Part shown: positions 24,030-31,756 of the stretch, one piece after another
How the letters are laid out: the number at the start of each line of letters is the position of its first letter
Numbering within the stretch: position 1 is the stretch's first letter
Assembly (NCBI GenBank): GCA_021807225.1
Contig: JAKAPI010000001.1
Location: 81,028 to 145,027 of the forward strand
Direction: 5' to 3'
Origin: an archaeon
GTDB taxonomy: Archaea; Thermoproteota; Nitrososphaeria; Nitrososphaerales; UBA183
DNA: 64,000 bases
Position numbers and translations under genes: made by a program
Notes under the pieces: model-generated
What the model was told of the DNA's origin: nothing
Database searches by the model: none
Seen by the model: the letters and a program-made list of their open reading frames with translations, nothing else

Positions 24030-27000
24030 ATGTCCGTGAAGAGGACCGATAGATTCACTTCATTGGTGGAGACGAAAGAAGAGCTCAGCAGGCCAGCCTT
24101 CGAGAGGTGGTTGGAACAGCCCGATTTTTCCGAGGGGCTCAAGGCGGCATTCTACTACTTGGACCATCGTTTGATAACAGAAATCTACGATCGGCACATC
24201 GACGAAACCCTGCAAATGGTGCATGAATTTATCCGAGGATTTGATACGACACTGAGCAAGCGTATCCCGGACGATCAGGTTCCTCTGGCTTTTGGGATTT
24301 TAGCCAGTCTCCTTGTTGAAGTAGGGCAATATCGGCAGGAGGTCGTCGCTAACGACCCGAAGTTCGTAGCATTAAGACAAGAAACAAGCTTCGCTCTTTC
24401 ACATCTATTGGCTACAAGGATATTTGATTCCATTAGCCAAGACGTAAACGACGAAGTCGTTCCATTGCTGTCCGAGTGCGCCAATAGGTACTATCCGTAC
24501 CGCGTAATTCTTGCTGGGGTCGCGGCCGAGAGACTTTTCGACATGACCTCGAGGACGCACGACACCAGGACCAAGAGAGTGCTTGAAGGAATTTATGGAC
24601 TGAAGTATCCACGATTTGGGACTTCGGGCATACGGGGGATTTGGGGGCGTGACATTACCAGGAAACGTGTGGAATTCGTAGTCCAAGCAATTTGTGAGTA
24701 TATGGACAGGACCGAATCAAGGAACAGAAACATAATCCTTGGCTATGACAGCCGACTCCACGCCGACGAGCTTGCAAGATGGGTAGCAGGAACCTTCCTT
24801 GCAAATCACTTCACGGTCTCGCTCACAAGGCGCGATACGCCCACCCCTGTAGTCAACTTCTGGGCGACGGAGCATCTGAAACAAGAAGTCGCTGGGATAG
24901 TGGTCTGCACAGCCAGCCATAATCCCCCTGAATGGCATGGAGTGAAGTTTTCCTTGCGGAGTGGCGTTCCCGCACCCACCTCGGTGACCGATTGGATTGG
25001 GGCACGCACGAACTTACACATGATAATGAACAGTCCGAGTTCTTCAGCAGACCTTGCGGCAGCCTCAAATTTTGGAACGCTTTCGGTCTTCGACCCGGCA
25101 AAAGAGTATCAAAACTGGGTCCTGTCAAAAGCCGAAGGGGTCGGCGTGAACCTCACGGCGATAAAGGAATGGTTCCAAGACAAAACAATTGCGATTGACG
25201 AAATGCATGGAGCAGGCCGGGGATATCTAGGAGGAATCATTGACAGCTTGGGGCTAAACTTCATCGTTTCTCACGGCACGAGGGACCCCACCTTTGGTGA
25301 CCTAGCTTACGCAAACCCCGAAGAGCCCTTTGTCTCCCAACTTCAGCATCTCGTACGAAAGACGAGGGCGGCAGTGGGGTTGGCCATGGACGCAGATGCG
25401 GACAGATTCGGAGCAATCGATGATGATGGTACCTTCTTCTCCGCCAGCCAGGTGATAATGATGATGATTGACCACCTATTGCGAGACAGGATGATGAAAG
25501 GTAAGATCATTCACTCTTTCACGACTACTCCAGCCATCGCAGAAGTGATAGAGAAATCGGGATTTGGGACTAACGTTGAGAAACCCAATCAAGCTCTCGT
25601 GCCTCCGTACGCGTTGCACCCGTTCTATGGGGTTAGTCTCGGGCAGCGTGAGATGCTCGCTGGGCTTCCGACGTTCGTTACAATGGTAGGGGTGAAGTAC
25701 CAGGCCGAAGCTATGACAATGGACCGGCAGTACAAAGTCACATCCAATCCCAACTTCAGGCAGTCGTTCATTCTATCCGCAGAAGAGAGCGGTGGGATGA
25801 CATCAAAAGGTCACATTTCTGACAAGGACGGTCTATGGGCAGATTTGCTAGTGCTTGACTTGATGGCTTTCAATCGAAAGCAATTAAGAGAAATCTGGAG
25901 CGATCTGACGAGGCGATTGGGCTGGGTCCCTCATTTCGGACGAATAGACGTTGACGGAACTGACGAAATGAAGAGCGCACTGGTCAACTACTATTATGAC
26001 AATCCTACACGCGCGATTGGAGGTCTTGCACCCAAGTACGTAGGAGGAATTAGGCACGACTTCACGGAAATCCAATTCGGAACGCCGCAGAAAATCATTG
26101 CGAGATTGATTATACGTGCCTCTGGGACGGAGCCTATTTGCAGAATTTACACAGAAGCGAGCTCAGAGGAAACTCGAAGAGCGCTCGAGCTTGACGTGTT
26201 GTCGAAGTTTGACGAGGTCGCATCGTCCGAGGTATCAAAGGCCAAGACATTGTGGCAACTCATTGATTACCTAAAGGTGACTCCCCCGCTTCGTGGGGTG
26301 GTCTCCACTGTACGGGAGAGAATTAGGTTTCTATCAATGGACGGCGGAGATGTTTCAACCAAGCTAAGAGATGAGCTGTTGAACCTGGTTGAAAAGTTGG
26401 ACACTCGAAAGCGTGAGCTCGTGGAGCTGTGGATTCCCAAGATCGAGGAGTGGTCTACCCAGCCTCTCCATGTACTTCCCGATTTCGCGGAACTGCGCAG
26501 AGGAATAATGGCGTTCGACTTCGATGGGACTTTGGTACACAAGGGCGATACAGCGTTCAGCGGGGCTCCTGAATTCGCGGCACTCTTGAAGCTGGGTTGC
26601 AACTTGGCGATACTAACAACTGGTCCAATAGATGCGATCCACGGGAAGCTGGTTCTTCCTTTGAAGAGGGAACTGCAAAGCTCAAGGCAAATTGGTCTAA
26701 TGACCGGCTTGACAATCTACTCCGATGGCGCAGGTAGGAAATTCAATTTGGACAAACAGGGCAGGTTAATGGAGAATCTTGGATTCAGGCGCCAGGCGCT
26801 AATCCCTCTCACCGATATTCGTCTCATGAAGTCGGTCGCAGATAGGGCTGTTCGCGAGGCACTCCCGCTCCTCTCTGACAGGAAAGGTCTGGAAATTACT
26901 ACTAGAAAGAACGTCCAGTTAGTCATAGCACCCGTGGAAGGACGAAACCGCGACAAGTTGATTTCAACCATGAGCAAGCTCATTGCAAGGGCGAGAACGA

Positions 27001-27299
27001 AGGAGAGCTACCAAATAAGACGAAGCGGTAAATCCCAGGTCGAAGTCATTCGAGCGGGAACCGATAAGAAACGGGCATTGGTCGACCTGATGAGCACATT
27101 GCACGTCCCTGAAAGTAAGGTTATCTATTTCGGAGATGAGTTCCATGAGGGAGGGAATGACATGGTGATTGCCGACCTTAAGGTGACAAAGGTGGCTCTA
27201 AGCGTTCAGGCCAGCCCCACTGGTATTCCAGGTATCTTGTATGTTGGTCCGACTGATATCACAAACTTGCTTAAGGAGTGGAGAAAGAACGTCATCTGA
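24030..27299 (+). CDS. Phosphohexomutase-HAD phosphatase fusion with N-terminal helical domain
   Basis: 1089 residues in three parts. Residues 1-185 are helical and unrecognised. Residues about 187-735 form an alpha-D-phosphohexomutase: RFGTSGIRG, the phosphoserine loop TASHNPP (S296), metal loop DADADR (454-459), sugar loop AEESGG (584-589) and phosphate loop RASGTEP (696-702). After a helical linker, residues about 823-1089 form a HAD phosphatase: DFDGTL (D830, D832), TTGP and GDEFHEGGND. The mutase would interconvert hexose 6- and 1-phosphates, and the HAD domain could dephosphorylate a related sugar phosphate. Substrate is unknown. All core catalytic motifs are intact. Normal mutases are about 450 residues. 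Confidence 0.85.
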   Translation: MSVKRTDRFTSLVETKEELSRPAFERWLEQPDFSEGLKAAFYYLDHRLITEIYDRHIDETLQMVHEFIRGFDTTLSKRIPDDQVPLAFGILASLLVEVGQYRQEVVANDPKFVALRQETSFALSHLLATRIFDSISQDVNDEVVPLLSECANRYYPYRVILAGVAAERLFDMTSRTHDTRTKRVLEGIYGLKYPRFGTSGIRGIWGRDITRKRVEFVVQAICEYMDRTESRNRNIILGYDSRLHADELARWVAGTFLANHFTVSLTRRDTPTPVVNFWATEHLKQEVAGIVVCTASHNPPEWHGVKFSLRSGVPAPTSVTDWIGARTNLHMIMNSPSSSADLAAASNFGTLSVFDPAKEYQNWVLSKAEGVGVNLTAIKEWFQDKTIAIDEMHGAGRGYLGGIIDSLGLNFIVSHGTRDPTFGDLAYANPEEPFVSQLQHLVRKTRAAVGLAMDADADRFGAIDDDGTFFSASQVIMMMIDHLLRDRMMKGKIIHSFTTTPAIAEVIEKSGFGTNVEKPNQALVPPYALHPFYGVSLGQREMLAGLPTFVTMVGVKYQAEAMTMDRQYKVTSNPNFRQSFILSAEESGGMTSKGHISDKDGLWADLLVLDLMAFNRKQLREIWSDLTRRLGWVPHFGRIDVDGTDEMKSALVNYYYDNPTRAIGGLAPKYVGGIRHDFTEIQFGTPQKIIARLIIRASGTEPICRIYTEASSEETRRALELDVLSKFDEVASSEVSKAKTLWQLIDYLKVTPPLRGVVSTVRERIRFLSMDGGDVSTKLRDELLNLVEKLDTRKRELVELWIPKIEEWSTQPLHVLPDFAELRRGIMAFDFDGTLVHKGDTAFSGAPEFAALLKLGCNLAILTTGPIDAIHGKLVLPLKRELQSSRQIGLMTGLTIYSDGAGRKFNLDKQGRLMENLGFRRQALIPLTDIRLMKSVADRAVREALPLLSDRKGLEITTRKNVQLVIAPVEGRNRDKLISTMSKLIARARTKESYQIRRSGKSQVEVIRAGTDKKRALVDLMSTLHVPESKVIYFGDEFHEGGNDMVIADLKVTKVALSVQASPTGIPGILYVGPTDITNLLKEWRKNVI

Positions 27300-27315
27300 T
27301 GCGCCGCGGCATACT

Positions 27316-28191
27316 GTGCTCGAGACGACGGGCGACAAGGCCCTTAAGGCGAAAGAGTTTGAGAAGGCAATAGCGAGCTACAAGGAGGCGATCGTACTCG
27401 CTCCCAACCCGACAGATGAAGCAGAGTTCAATCACAAGATAGCCCTATGTTACAGGATGATTGGTGATTTTAGAAGCTACTACACATATGAGAGATTGGC
27501 CGCAGATCATTACAAATCTATTGAGGGCCCGGTTTCAACAGGCCAGTCCGCAGATTTCCTCAAGGAAGCTGGTGACGTGCTTTCCATCGCATCTTTGCGA
27601 GACCTTTCACGACTAGCCTACGCAAAAGCGAGCGAATATTTCCGAGATACCTCCGGGTTAGAAGAAGAGACCGACATGCAGCTTGCCTGGGCTGCCTGGG
27701 CTGAAGTATGTGAAGCAAAAAGTCTCTCACCCCCAGAGTCCAAGGCCCATTGGCTTGAGGCCGCAGTCGCCTTCGAGGAAGCAGCAAGAGCCTCCGAGCC
27801 AGAATTCCAAGAATCGAGGCTATCACGAAGTCATCAGTGCTATGCCATGGCAAATCTGGCTTCAGGAGATATTGCTGGAGCCGCGAGAGAACTTAACAAG
27901 GCCCGAGGGTACAGAAAGGACGATGACCGTTTAGCGATCGCGACCTTAGCTATCGATTGTCTGCTAGCCCTGACCAATGAAACGACTTTTGAGGGTGCAG
28001 AACAAGGGCACGCCAAGGAGACAGTTTCGGGAGTCACCAAACTGACAAAACATATTGAAAGAGTGGCAAACTATGGAAGCGATTTGACCAACGCGCTCAG
28101 GGTTCTCGCACAGCGCCTCGCAAGACCCGGAGGGCCCAATAAAGAAGAGAAATTAGTCTTAGCACGAACAGTCGAGACCTTCGCTCTGTGA
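27316..28191 (+). CDS. TPR/SNAP-like helical repeat protein
   Basis: About 291 residues from GTG 27316; the frame is open upstream into the mutase gene, so the start is uncertain. The N-terminal GDKALKAKEFEKAIASYKEAI is a textbook TPR helix pair. Later segments (AEFNHKIALCYRMIGDF, AHWLEAAVAFEEAARAS, CYAMANLASGDIAGAARELNKA) continue helical repeats with spacing resembling alpha-SNAP. It lies 16 bases after the mutase and 48 bases before the sugar kinase, so is probably a scaffold of that operon's products. No catalytic motif is visible. Confidence 0.7.
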   Translation: MLETTGDKALKAKEFEKAIASYKEAIVLAPNPTDEAEFNHKIALCYRMIGDFRSYYTYERLAADHYKSIEGPVSTGQSADFLKEAGDVLSIASLRDLSRLAYAKASEYFRDTSGLEEETDMQLAWAAWAEVCEAKSLSPPESKAHWLEAAVAFEEAARASEPEFQESRLSRSHQCYAMANLASGDIAGAARELNKARGYRKDDDRLAIATLAIDCLLALTNETTFEGAEQGHAKETVSGVTKLTKHIERVANYGSDLTNALRVLAQRLARPGGPNKEEKLVLARTVETFAL

Positions 28192-28239
28192 AAGAGATGC
28201 TTTTACCACCCCATCTATGTACCTTGGTGCTGCGACATA

Positions 28240-29211
28240 ATGTACGATGTCACCACCTTGGGGAGAATCGGCATCGATTTCTTTCCGATTGGGAACAAAG
28301 CTCGCCTATGGAATGCCTCGAGTTTTGCGAAGTACCTTGGGGGACCTGCCGGCAATGTCTCAATTGGAACCTCACGTCTTGGGCTGAAGAGCACAATCGT
28401 TAGTGCCATTAGCGACGACCAATTTGGGCAATATATCCAGGACCAACTAGCGAAGTACGGCATTGAAACGACCTACCTGAGTACGAAGCCCGGGAGCAAA
28501 ATGCGGATTGACTTTATCGAGTCGATTCCAGGGGAAGAAAGTCGGTATGTCTCCTACTGGGAAAGTTCTCCCGATTTGCAAATCAGCGAGAATGACATAA
28601 TAAACGACGGAATCCGATCAACCAAAGCTCTCGTCACAGATGCAACCAACCTTGCAAGGGCTTCATCGAGGAGGGCTGCACTACTTGCCATGCGCACAGT
28701 GAGGGAGGAAGCAGGGATTTGCGTCCTTAACCTCGATTGGCGGCCAGCTCGCTGGGTGGGAGTCAGCAAGAAAATGAGGACTACGTATTACAAGAGAGCG
28801 ATGAACCTAGCGGACACGATAGTAGGAAACGAAACCGAGTTTGTAGACGCGGCGGGGCTCGGGTCGATCGATCGACTGGTCGAAATGAGTTTGCTATCTG
28901 GCAAGACTTACATCGTGACCGAAGCAGGCAAAGGCTCGGAATACATAGCTGAGGGGAAGAGGACGACGGTCCCCGCCTTCAGCATCAATCCGGCGAAGAC
29001 AATTGGCGCTGGAGACGCGTTCACATCTGGAATAGTCTATGCTCTCTTGCATGCGTGGAATCCGACTAAAATGCTGCTCTTCGGGAACGCAGTAGCTGCG
29101 TTGTCGATGTCGGGCAAATCCTGTTCCGATTCGCTTCCAACATTGAAAGAAACCCTGAGGTTCATGAAATCTAATGTTGCCAAAATGTGGGGCGCCAATG
29201 CTCATTCCTGA
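28240..29211 (+). CDS. PfkB-family sugar kinase, IolC-like
   Basis: 323 residues. PfkB signature 1 is FAKYLGGPAGNVSIGTSRLG, GNETE (196-200) is the acidic metal motif, and the anion hole/base motif is GAGDAF (256-261, D259). The N-terminus TLGRIGIDFFP resembles 5-dehydro-2-deoxygluconokinase (IolC) and related carbohydrate kinases. No other inositol-catabolism gene is nearby. As the last gene of the element operon, it could phosphorylate the sugar whose phosphate is handled by the mutase-HAD fusion; that link is inference. Confidence 0.85.
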   Translation: MYDVTTLGRIGIDFFPIGNKARLWNASSFAKYLGGPAGNVSIGTSRLGLKSTIVSAISDDQFGQYIQDQLAKYGIETTYLSTKPGSKMRIDFIESIPGEESRYVSYWESSPDLQISENDIINDGIRSTKALVTDATNLARASSRRAALLAMRTVREEAGICVLNLDWRPARWVGVSKKMRTTYYKRAMNLADTIVGNETEFVDAAGLGSIDRLVEMSLLSGKTYIVTEAGKGSEYIAEGKRTTVPAFSINPAKTIGAGDAFTSGIVYALLHAWNPTKMLLFGNAVAALSMSGKSCSDSLPTLKETLRFMKSNVAKMWGANAHS

Positions 29212-29331
29212 AGAAACGGGTGTAAGCAAGGCAACCTGACAACTTGTCGCCCAAATCGGGTACTCCGGCTCTGGAAGAGCCAAGGGGAGTTTTGGGGGGC
29301 TGCTTCGACGTAAGGTCTGGGGTTCTTGAAC

Positions 29332-29460
29332 CTAGGGCGCTGCTCCAACGCCTACCGGGTGCTTGCAGTCAGGACAGACCCCTTCAATGATTCTTTCGCA
29401 GCCCTTGCCGCACCTGCACTTGCGGTTGCCCCGGCATCTGTAGCACACTCTGGCCGCCAC
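29332..29460 (-). CDS. 42-residue cysteine-rich zinc-ribbon-like protein
   Basis: A short frame from GTG 29460 to TAG. It contains eight cysteines in 42 residues: CYRC, CRC, GC and CPDC, with a nearby His (CKH). The paired CxxC knuckles suggest one or two bound zinc ions. A TTATTA-like box at about 29477-29483 is 20 or so bases upstream, so a leaderless message is possible. It lies downstream of the truncated integrase inside the element. A longer overlapping frame is a shadow of the integrase. Confidence 0.6.
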   Translation of the reverse strand: MAARVCYRCRGNRKCRCGKGCERIIEGVCPDCKHPVGVGAAP

Positions 29461-29521
29461 GGTCGGGACCGGTAATAAGATGGAACGTCAAGACTCGGAC
29501 TCTTGGAAATCGCACTAATGC

Positions 29522-30208
29522 TCAGAGCGTCCCCTGCTTGGGCCGAGCCCTGGCCAAATCGGTCGGCTCGTAGCCGTTGCCGACCATCGTCAGGAATCCC
29601 TTCTCGACGAGCGATTTTAAGATTCGTGAGACGGATCTCTTGCTGATCGTTATCCCGACGCCTCGCAGCTCTCCTCTGTAGATGGTCAGCTTGGCGAACT
29701 TCTCCCCCCCAATCTCGACCTCCTCCACGTCCTTCCACCTCAGCCACTGTACCGACCCTATCCTGGATCCGGAGGAGCAGAGGAAGAGCACCAGGCACTT
29801 CATCCTCAGGTCGGCGACATCGACCACCCTGCGGACCTCCTCCAGGGTAGGCGCCCTGTCCTGCCCCGCCTTCTTCGCGCCCGGGACGAACTCGTTGACG
29901 TACCCCCACTTCACCTCCTCCACCCTATTGATCTCAAGGAACTTCTTCACCGAGTCCCTGAACGCGGTGGTCGTGGACGTGCTCGACTTCCCCGTCTCCT
30001 GGATGAACCCGATGAAGCGCTCCTCGAACTCCCTGGGGTGCGACCTCGCTGCCGCGACGAGCTCGTCAGGGGTCATCTGAGCCTCACGGAGGTATTGCTG
30101 GATCCTTCCAAGGTACCCCTTCTTGGTCGCGTCAGAGAGCCTGGCCGAGCCCAGCAGCCTCTGCACGGATTCTTCAGTTGGCGGCGGTTTGCGGAACTTC
30201 AGGGTCAT
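29522..30208 (-). CDS. Truncated tyrosine recombinase with winged-helix-like tail
   Basis: 228 residues. The N-terminal SAM-like core-binding region (12-105) and the start of the catalytic domain are present, including the first catalytic Arg, R149, in SSGSRIGSVQWLRW, and a FAKLTIYRGE strand. The HxxR, later His/Trp and nucleophilic Tyr are missing. From about residue 181 the sequence turns into a winged-helix-like segment (ISKRSVSRILKSLVEKGFL, then YEPTDLAR). The protein is thus an integrase N-half fused to a helix-turn-helix tail. It begins 64 bases from tRNA-His. It probably cannot catalyse strand exchange alone; it may bind the attachment site. Confidence 0.75.
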   Translation of the reverse strand: MTLKFRKPPPTEESVQRLLGSARLSDATKKGYLGRIQQYLREAQMTPDELVAAARSHPREFEERFIGFIQETGKSSTSTTTAFRDSVKKFLEINRVEEVKWGYVNEFVPGAKKAGQDRAPTLEEVRRVVDVADLRMKCLVLFLCSSGSRIGSVQWLRWKDVEEVEIGGEKFAKLTIYRGELRGVGITISKRSVSRILKSLVEKGFLTMVGNGYEPTDLARARPKQGTL

Positions 30209-30257
30209 CCGGGCTCTGGGCTATTATAGAGCCCGGGCATTTAACGCCCAATGACTA

Positions 30258-30269
30258 GAGCCCAGATAT
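30258..30269. repeat. Putative integrase arm site next to attR
   Basis: GAGCCCAGATAT directly abuts the core repeat at 30270. Its inverse complement matches 21811-21822 at 11 of 12 positions. In the excised circle the two would flank the core as inverted arms. Confidence 0.5.
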
Positions 30270-30287
30270 AGGGGCCCTGGGTGGGAT
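30270..30287. repeat. Right attachment-site repeat (attR) within tRNA-His
   Basis: An exact copy of 21783-21800, consisting of the last 15 nt of the tRNA gene plus three bases of 3' flank. Confidence 0.9.
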
Positions 30288-30348
30288 TTGAACCCACGAT
30301 CGAGAGGTCCACAGCCTCCTATGCTAACCAAGCTGCACCACCAGGGCC
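30273..30348 (-). tRNA. tRNA-His (anticodon GTG), element integration site
   Basis: The minus strand folds into a cloverleaf of 76 nt including an encoded G-1. The acceptor GCCCTGG pairs with CCAGGGC, and G-1 faces C73, the histidine identity pair. The D-stem is GTGC/GCAT, the anticodon stem GGAGG/CCTCT with loop CTGTGGA (anticodon GTG), and the T-arm GTGGG-TTCAAAT-CCCAC. CCA is not encoded. Its 3' end faces the integrated element. Confidence 0.96.
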
Positions 30349-30402
30349 ACGAAGTGCGGCGGGCCGCTCGACCGCCTTTATGTCTTAAGTCGTTCTCTTC
30401 GG

Positions 30403-30867
30403 CTAGAGCGCTTTCTTGATGGCTTCGAAGTCGGGATACTTCCCCGGGTTCTCACCCACCCACTTGTAGACGAGCTTTCCGGAGCCGTCGGCGACGAAGA
30501 TCGCCCTATTCGCCCCGTCATAGCCTTTCATCCCGCCGAGGTCCTTCCATACCACTCCGTACTTCTTGATCGCGTCTCTCTTGAAATCGCTAAGCAGAGC
30601 GAAGGTGAGCCCGTGCTTCTCCGCGAACGCCTTGTTGGCGAAAGGCGGGTCGACAGAAATGCCCACCACAGTGGCATCCAGCTTCTGAAGCTCGTCGTGC
30701 ATGTCTCTGAAAGCACACATCTCCTTAGTGCATACACCTGTGAACGCTCCCGGGTAGAAAGCTAAGATTGTCTTCTTCCCCTTCGCTAAGAAGTCTTTTG
30801 TCTTCTTCAGCTCGAGGTTGGTATCGTATAGCGCGAAGCTTGGGATCTTGCTGCCTATGCTGAGCAT
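30403..30867 (-). CDS. Peroxiredoxin (AhpC/TSA, AhpE/BCP-like)
   Basis: 154 residues. The peroxidatic motif is FYPGAFTGVCTKEMC, with the catalytic Cys in GVC and a second Cys four residues later. VVGISVDPP and the resolving-side Arg region (GANRAIFVADGSG) follow. It reduces hydrogen peroxide or organic peroxides. The closely spaced second Cys could serve as an atypical resolving residue. Monocistronic, just outside the integrated element. Confidence 0.92.
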   Translation of the reverse strand: MLSIGSKIPSFALYDTNLELKKTKDFLAKGKKTILAFYPGAFTGVCTKEMCAFRDMHDELQKLDATVVGISVDPPFANKAFAEKHGLTFALLSDFKRDAIKKYGVVWKDLGGMKGYDGANRAIFVADGSGKLVYKWVGENPGKYPDFEAIKKAL

Positions 30868-31042
30868 AGAACGTCTCTCGGGTTGCCATGTATTAATTCT
30901 GCTGATATGTATCTCGTGTGGGTGAGAAAGTGTCGCGTCCTAACGGCAGGTAAACTGCATTCGCTGAGGTCAGAGATGCACGGTGGCGGCCTCGTTGAAC
31001 TTCGCCGGTCACCGCGTGGATTCAAACCTCCAGCAGTAGAGG

Positions 31043-31756
31043 TCAGCTTCTGCTCTTCAGATAGACGTCTATCCGCTGCTGCAGATCAGCGTTCACTTCT
31101 GAAATCGTCCTGCCGCCGTCCACTCTTACAATTCCATACTTCGCCTCCATCATGGTGAACTCCCTGGCAATCCTTCTCTGATAGAGGACAAACGACTCGT
31201 AGAGGTTGTCGGAGAGCCCGAGATCAGCGCCGGACTCGTAATAGTCGAGCGAGCCGTACTTCTGGAACACCCTGTGGAACAACTCTTCCGGAGGCACGTC
31301 GAGGTAGAATACCATGTCAGGCGTGACAGCGAAGCCGAAGAGGTTGTGCGACCACACCCTTCCTATGCCTCTGACCGTACTTCTTGCCATAAGGGTATAG
31401 ATGTACCGGTCTGCGAGGACCACGTATCCTGCGTGAAGGGCAGGTATGATTTTGTGCTCGAGCTGGTCCGCGAAGTCTGCCGCATAGAACAGCGCGAGCG
31501 TCTTTTTGCCCAGCGGGAGCTTATGCTTCGCCTCGAGGATCCCTGCTCCGATCAACTCCGACCTCTTCAGCCCGGTGGTCACTACCGCATGGCCCGCTGC
31601 TTCAAGGTAGCTCGTAATCAAATCAATCTGACTACTCCTTCCGGAGCCGTCCGGGCCTTCTATGACTATCAGGCTGCCCTTGGACTCGGTCTGCTTCATG
31701 TAGGAGATGCCTTCGCCGAAGAACCTCAGCGGCCTTGAGGTGAGTTGCTGGGTCAC
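31043..31756 (-). CDS. Thymidylate-kinase-like protein with altered Walker A
   Basis: 237 residues with P-loop kinase layout: LIVIEGPDGSGRSSQIDLI, DRYIYTLMARS, and a C-terminal helix pair. The Walker A lysine expected in GxxxxGK(S/T) is Arg (GSGRSS), so normal phosphoryl transfer is doubtful. It is about as long as the upstream paralogue and overlaps it by four bases (ATGA), suggesting a paired, perhaps heterodimeric product. The start may be an internal ATG (MKQTESKGSL) rather than the first one. Confidence 0.8.
   Translation of the reverse strand: MTQQLTSRPLRFFGEGISYMKQTESKGSLIVIEGPDGSGRSSQIDLITSYLEAAGHAVVTTGLKRSELIGAGILEAKHKLPLGKKTLALFYAADFADQLEHKIIPALHAGYVVLADRYIYTLMARSTVRGIGRVWSHNLFGFAVTPDMVFYLDVPPEELFHRVFQKYGSLDYYESGADLGLSDNLYESFVLYQRRIAREFTMMEAKYGIVRVDGGRTISEVNADLQQRIDVYLKSRS

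Larger units (their letters stand above)
21783..30287. mobile_element. Integrated element of about 8.5 kb in tRNA-His
   Basis: The 18-bp AGGGGCCCTGGGTGGGAT occurs at 21783-21800 and 30270-30287 in the same orientation. The right copy is the 3' end of the intact tRNA-His. The left copy is an isolated tRNA 3' fragment. A tyrosine-recombinase gene lies just inside the tRNA-side end. The interior is visibly richer in A+T and in ATT/AAA-type codons than the flanking GC-rich genes. This is the standard arrangement for a site-specifically integrated archaeal element. The recombinase is truncated, so the element is probably fixed. No replication, capsid or conjugation gene was recognised. Confidence 0.88.

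Noticed and set aside
29352..29909. A 185-codon minus-strand frame across the integrase
   Set aside because: Gly/Arg-rich shadow of the integrase frame; the recombinase motifs are in the other frame.
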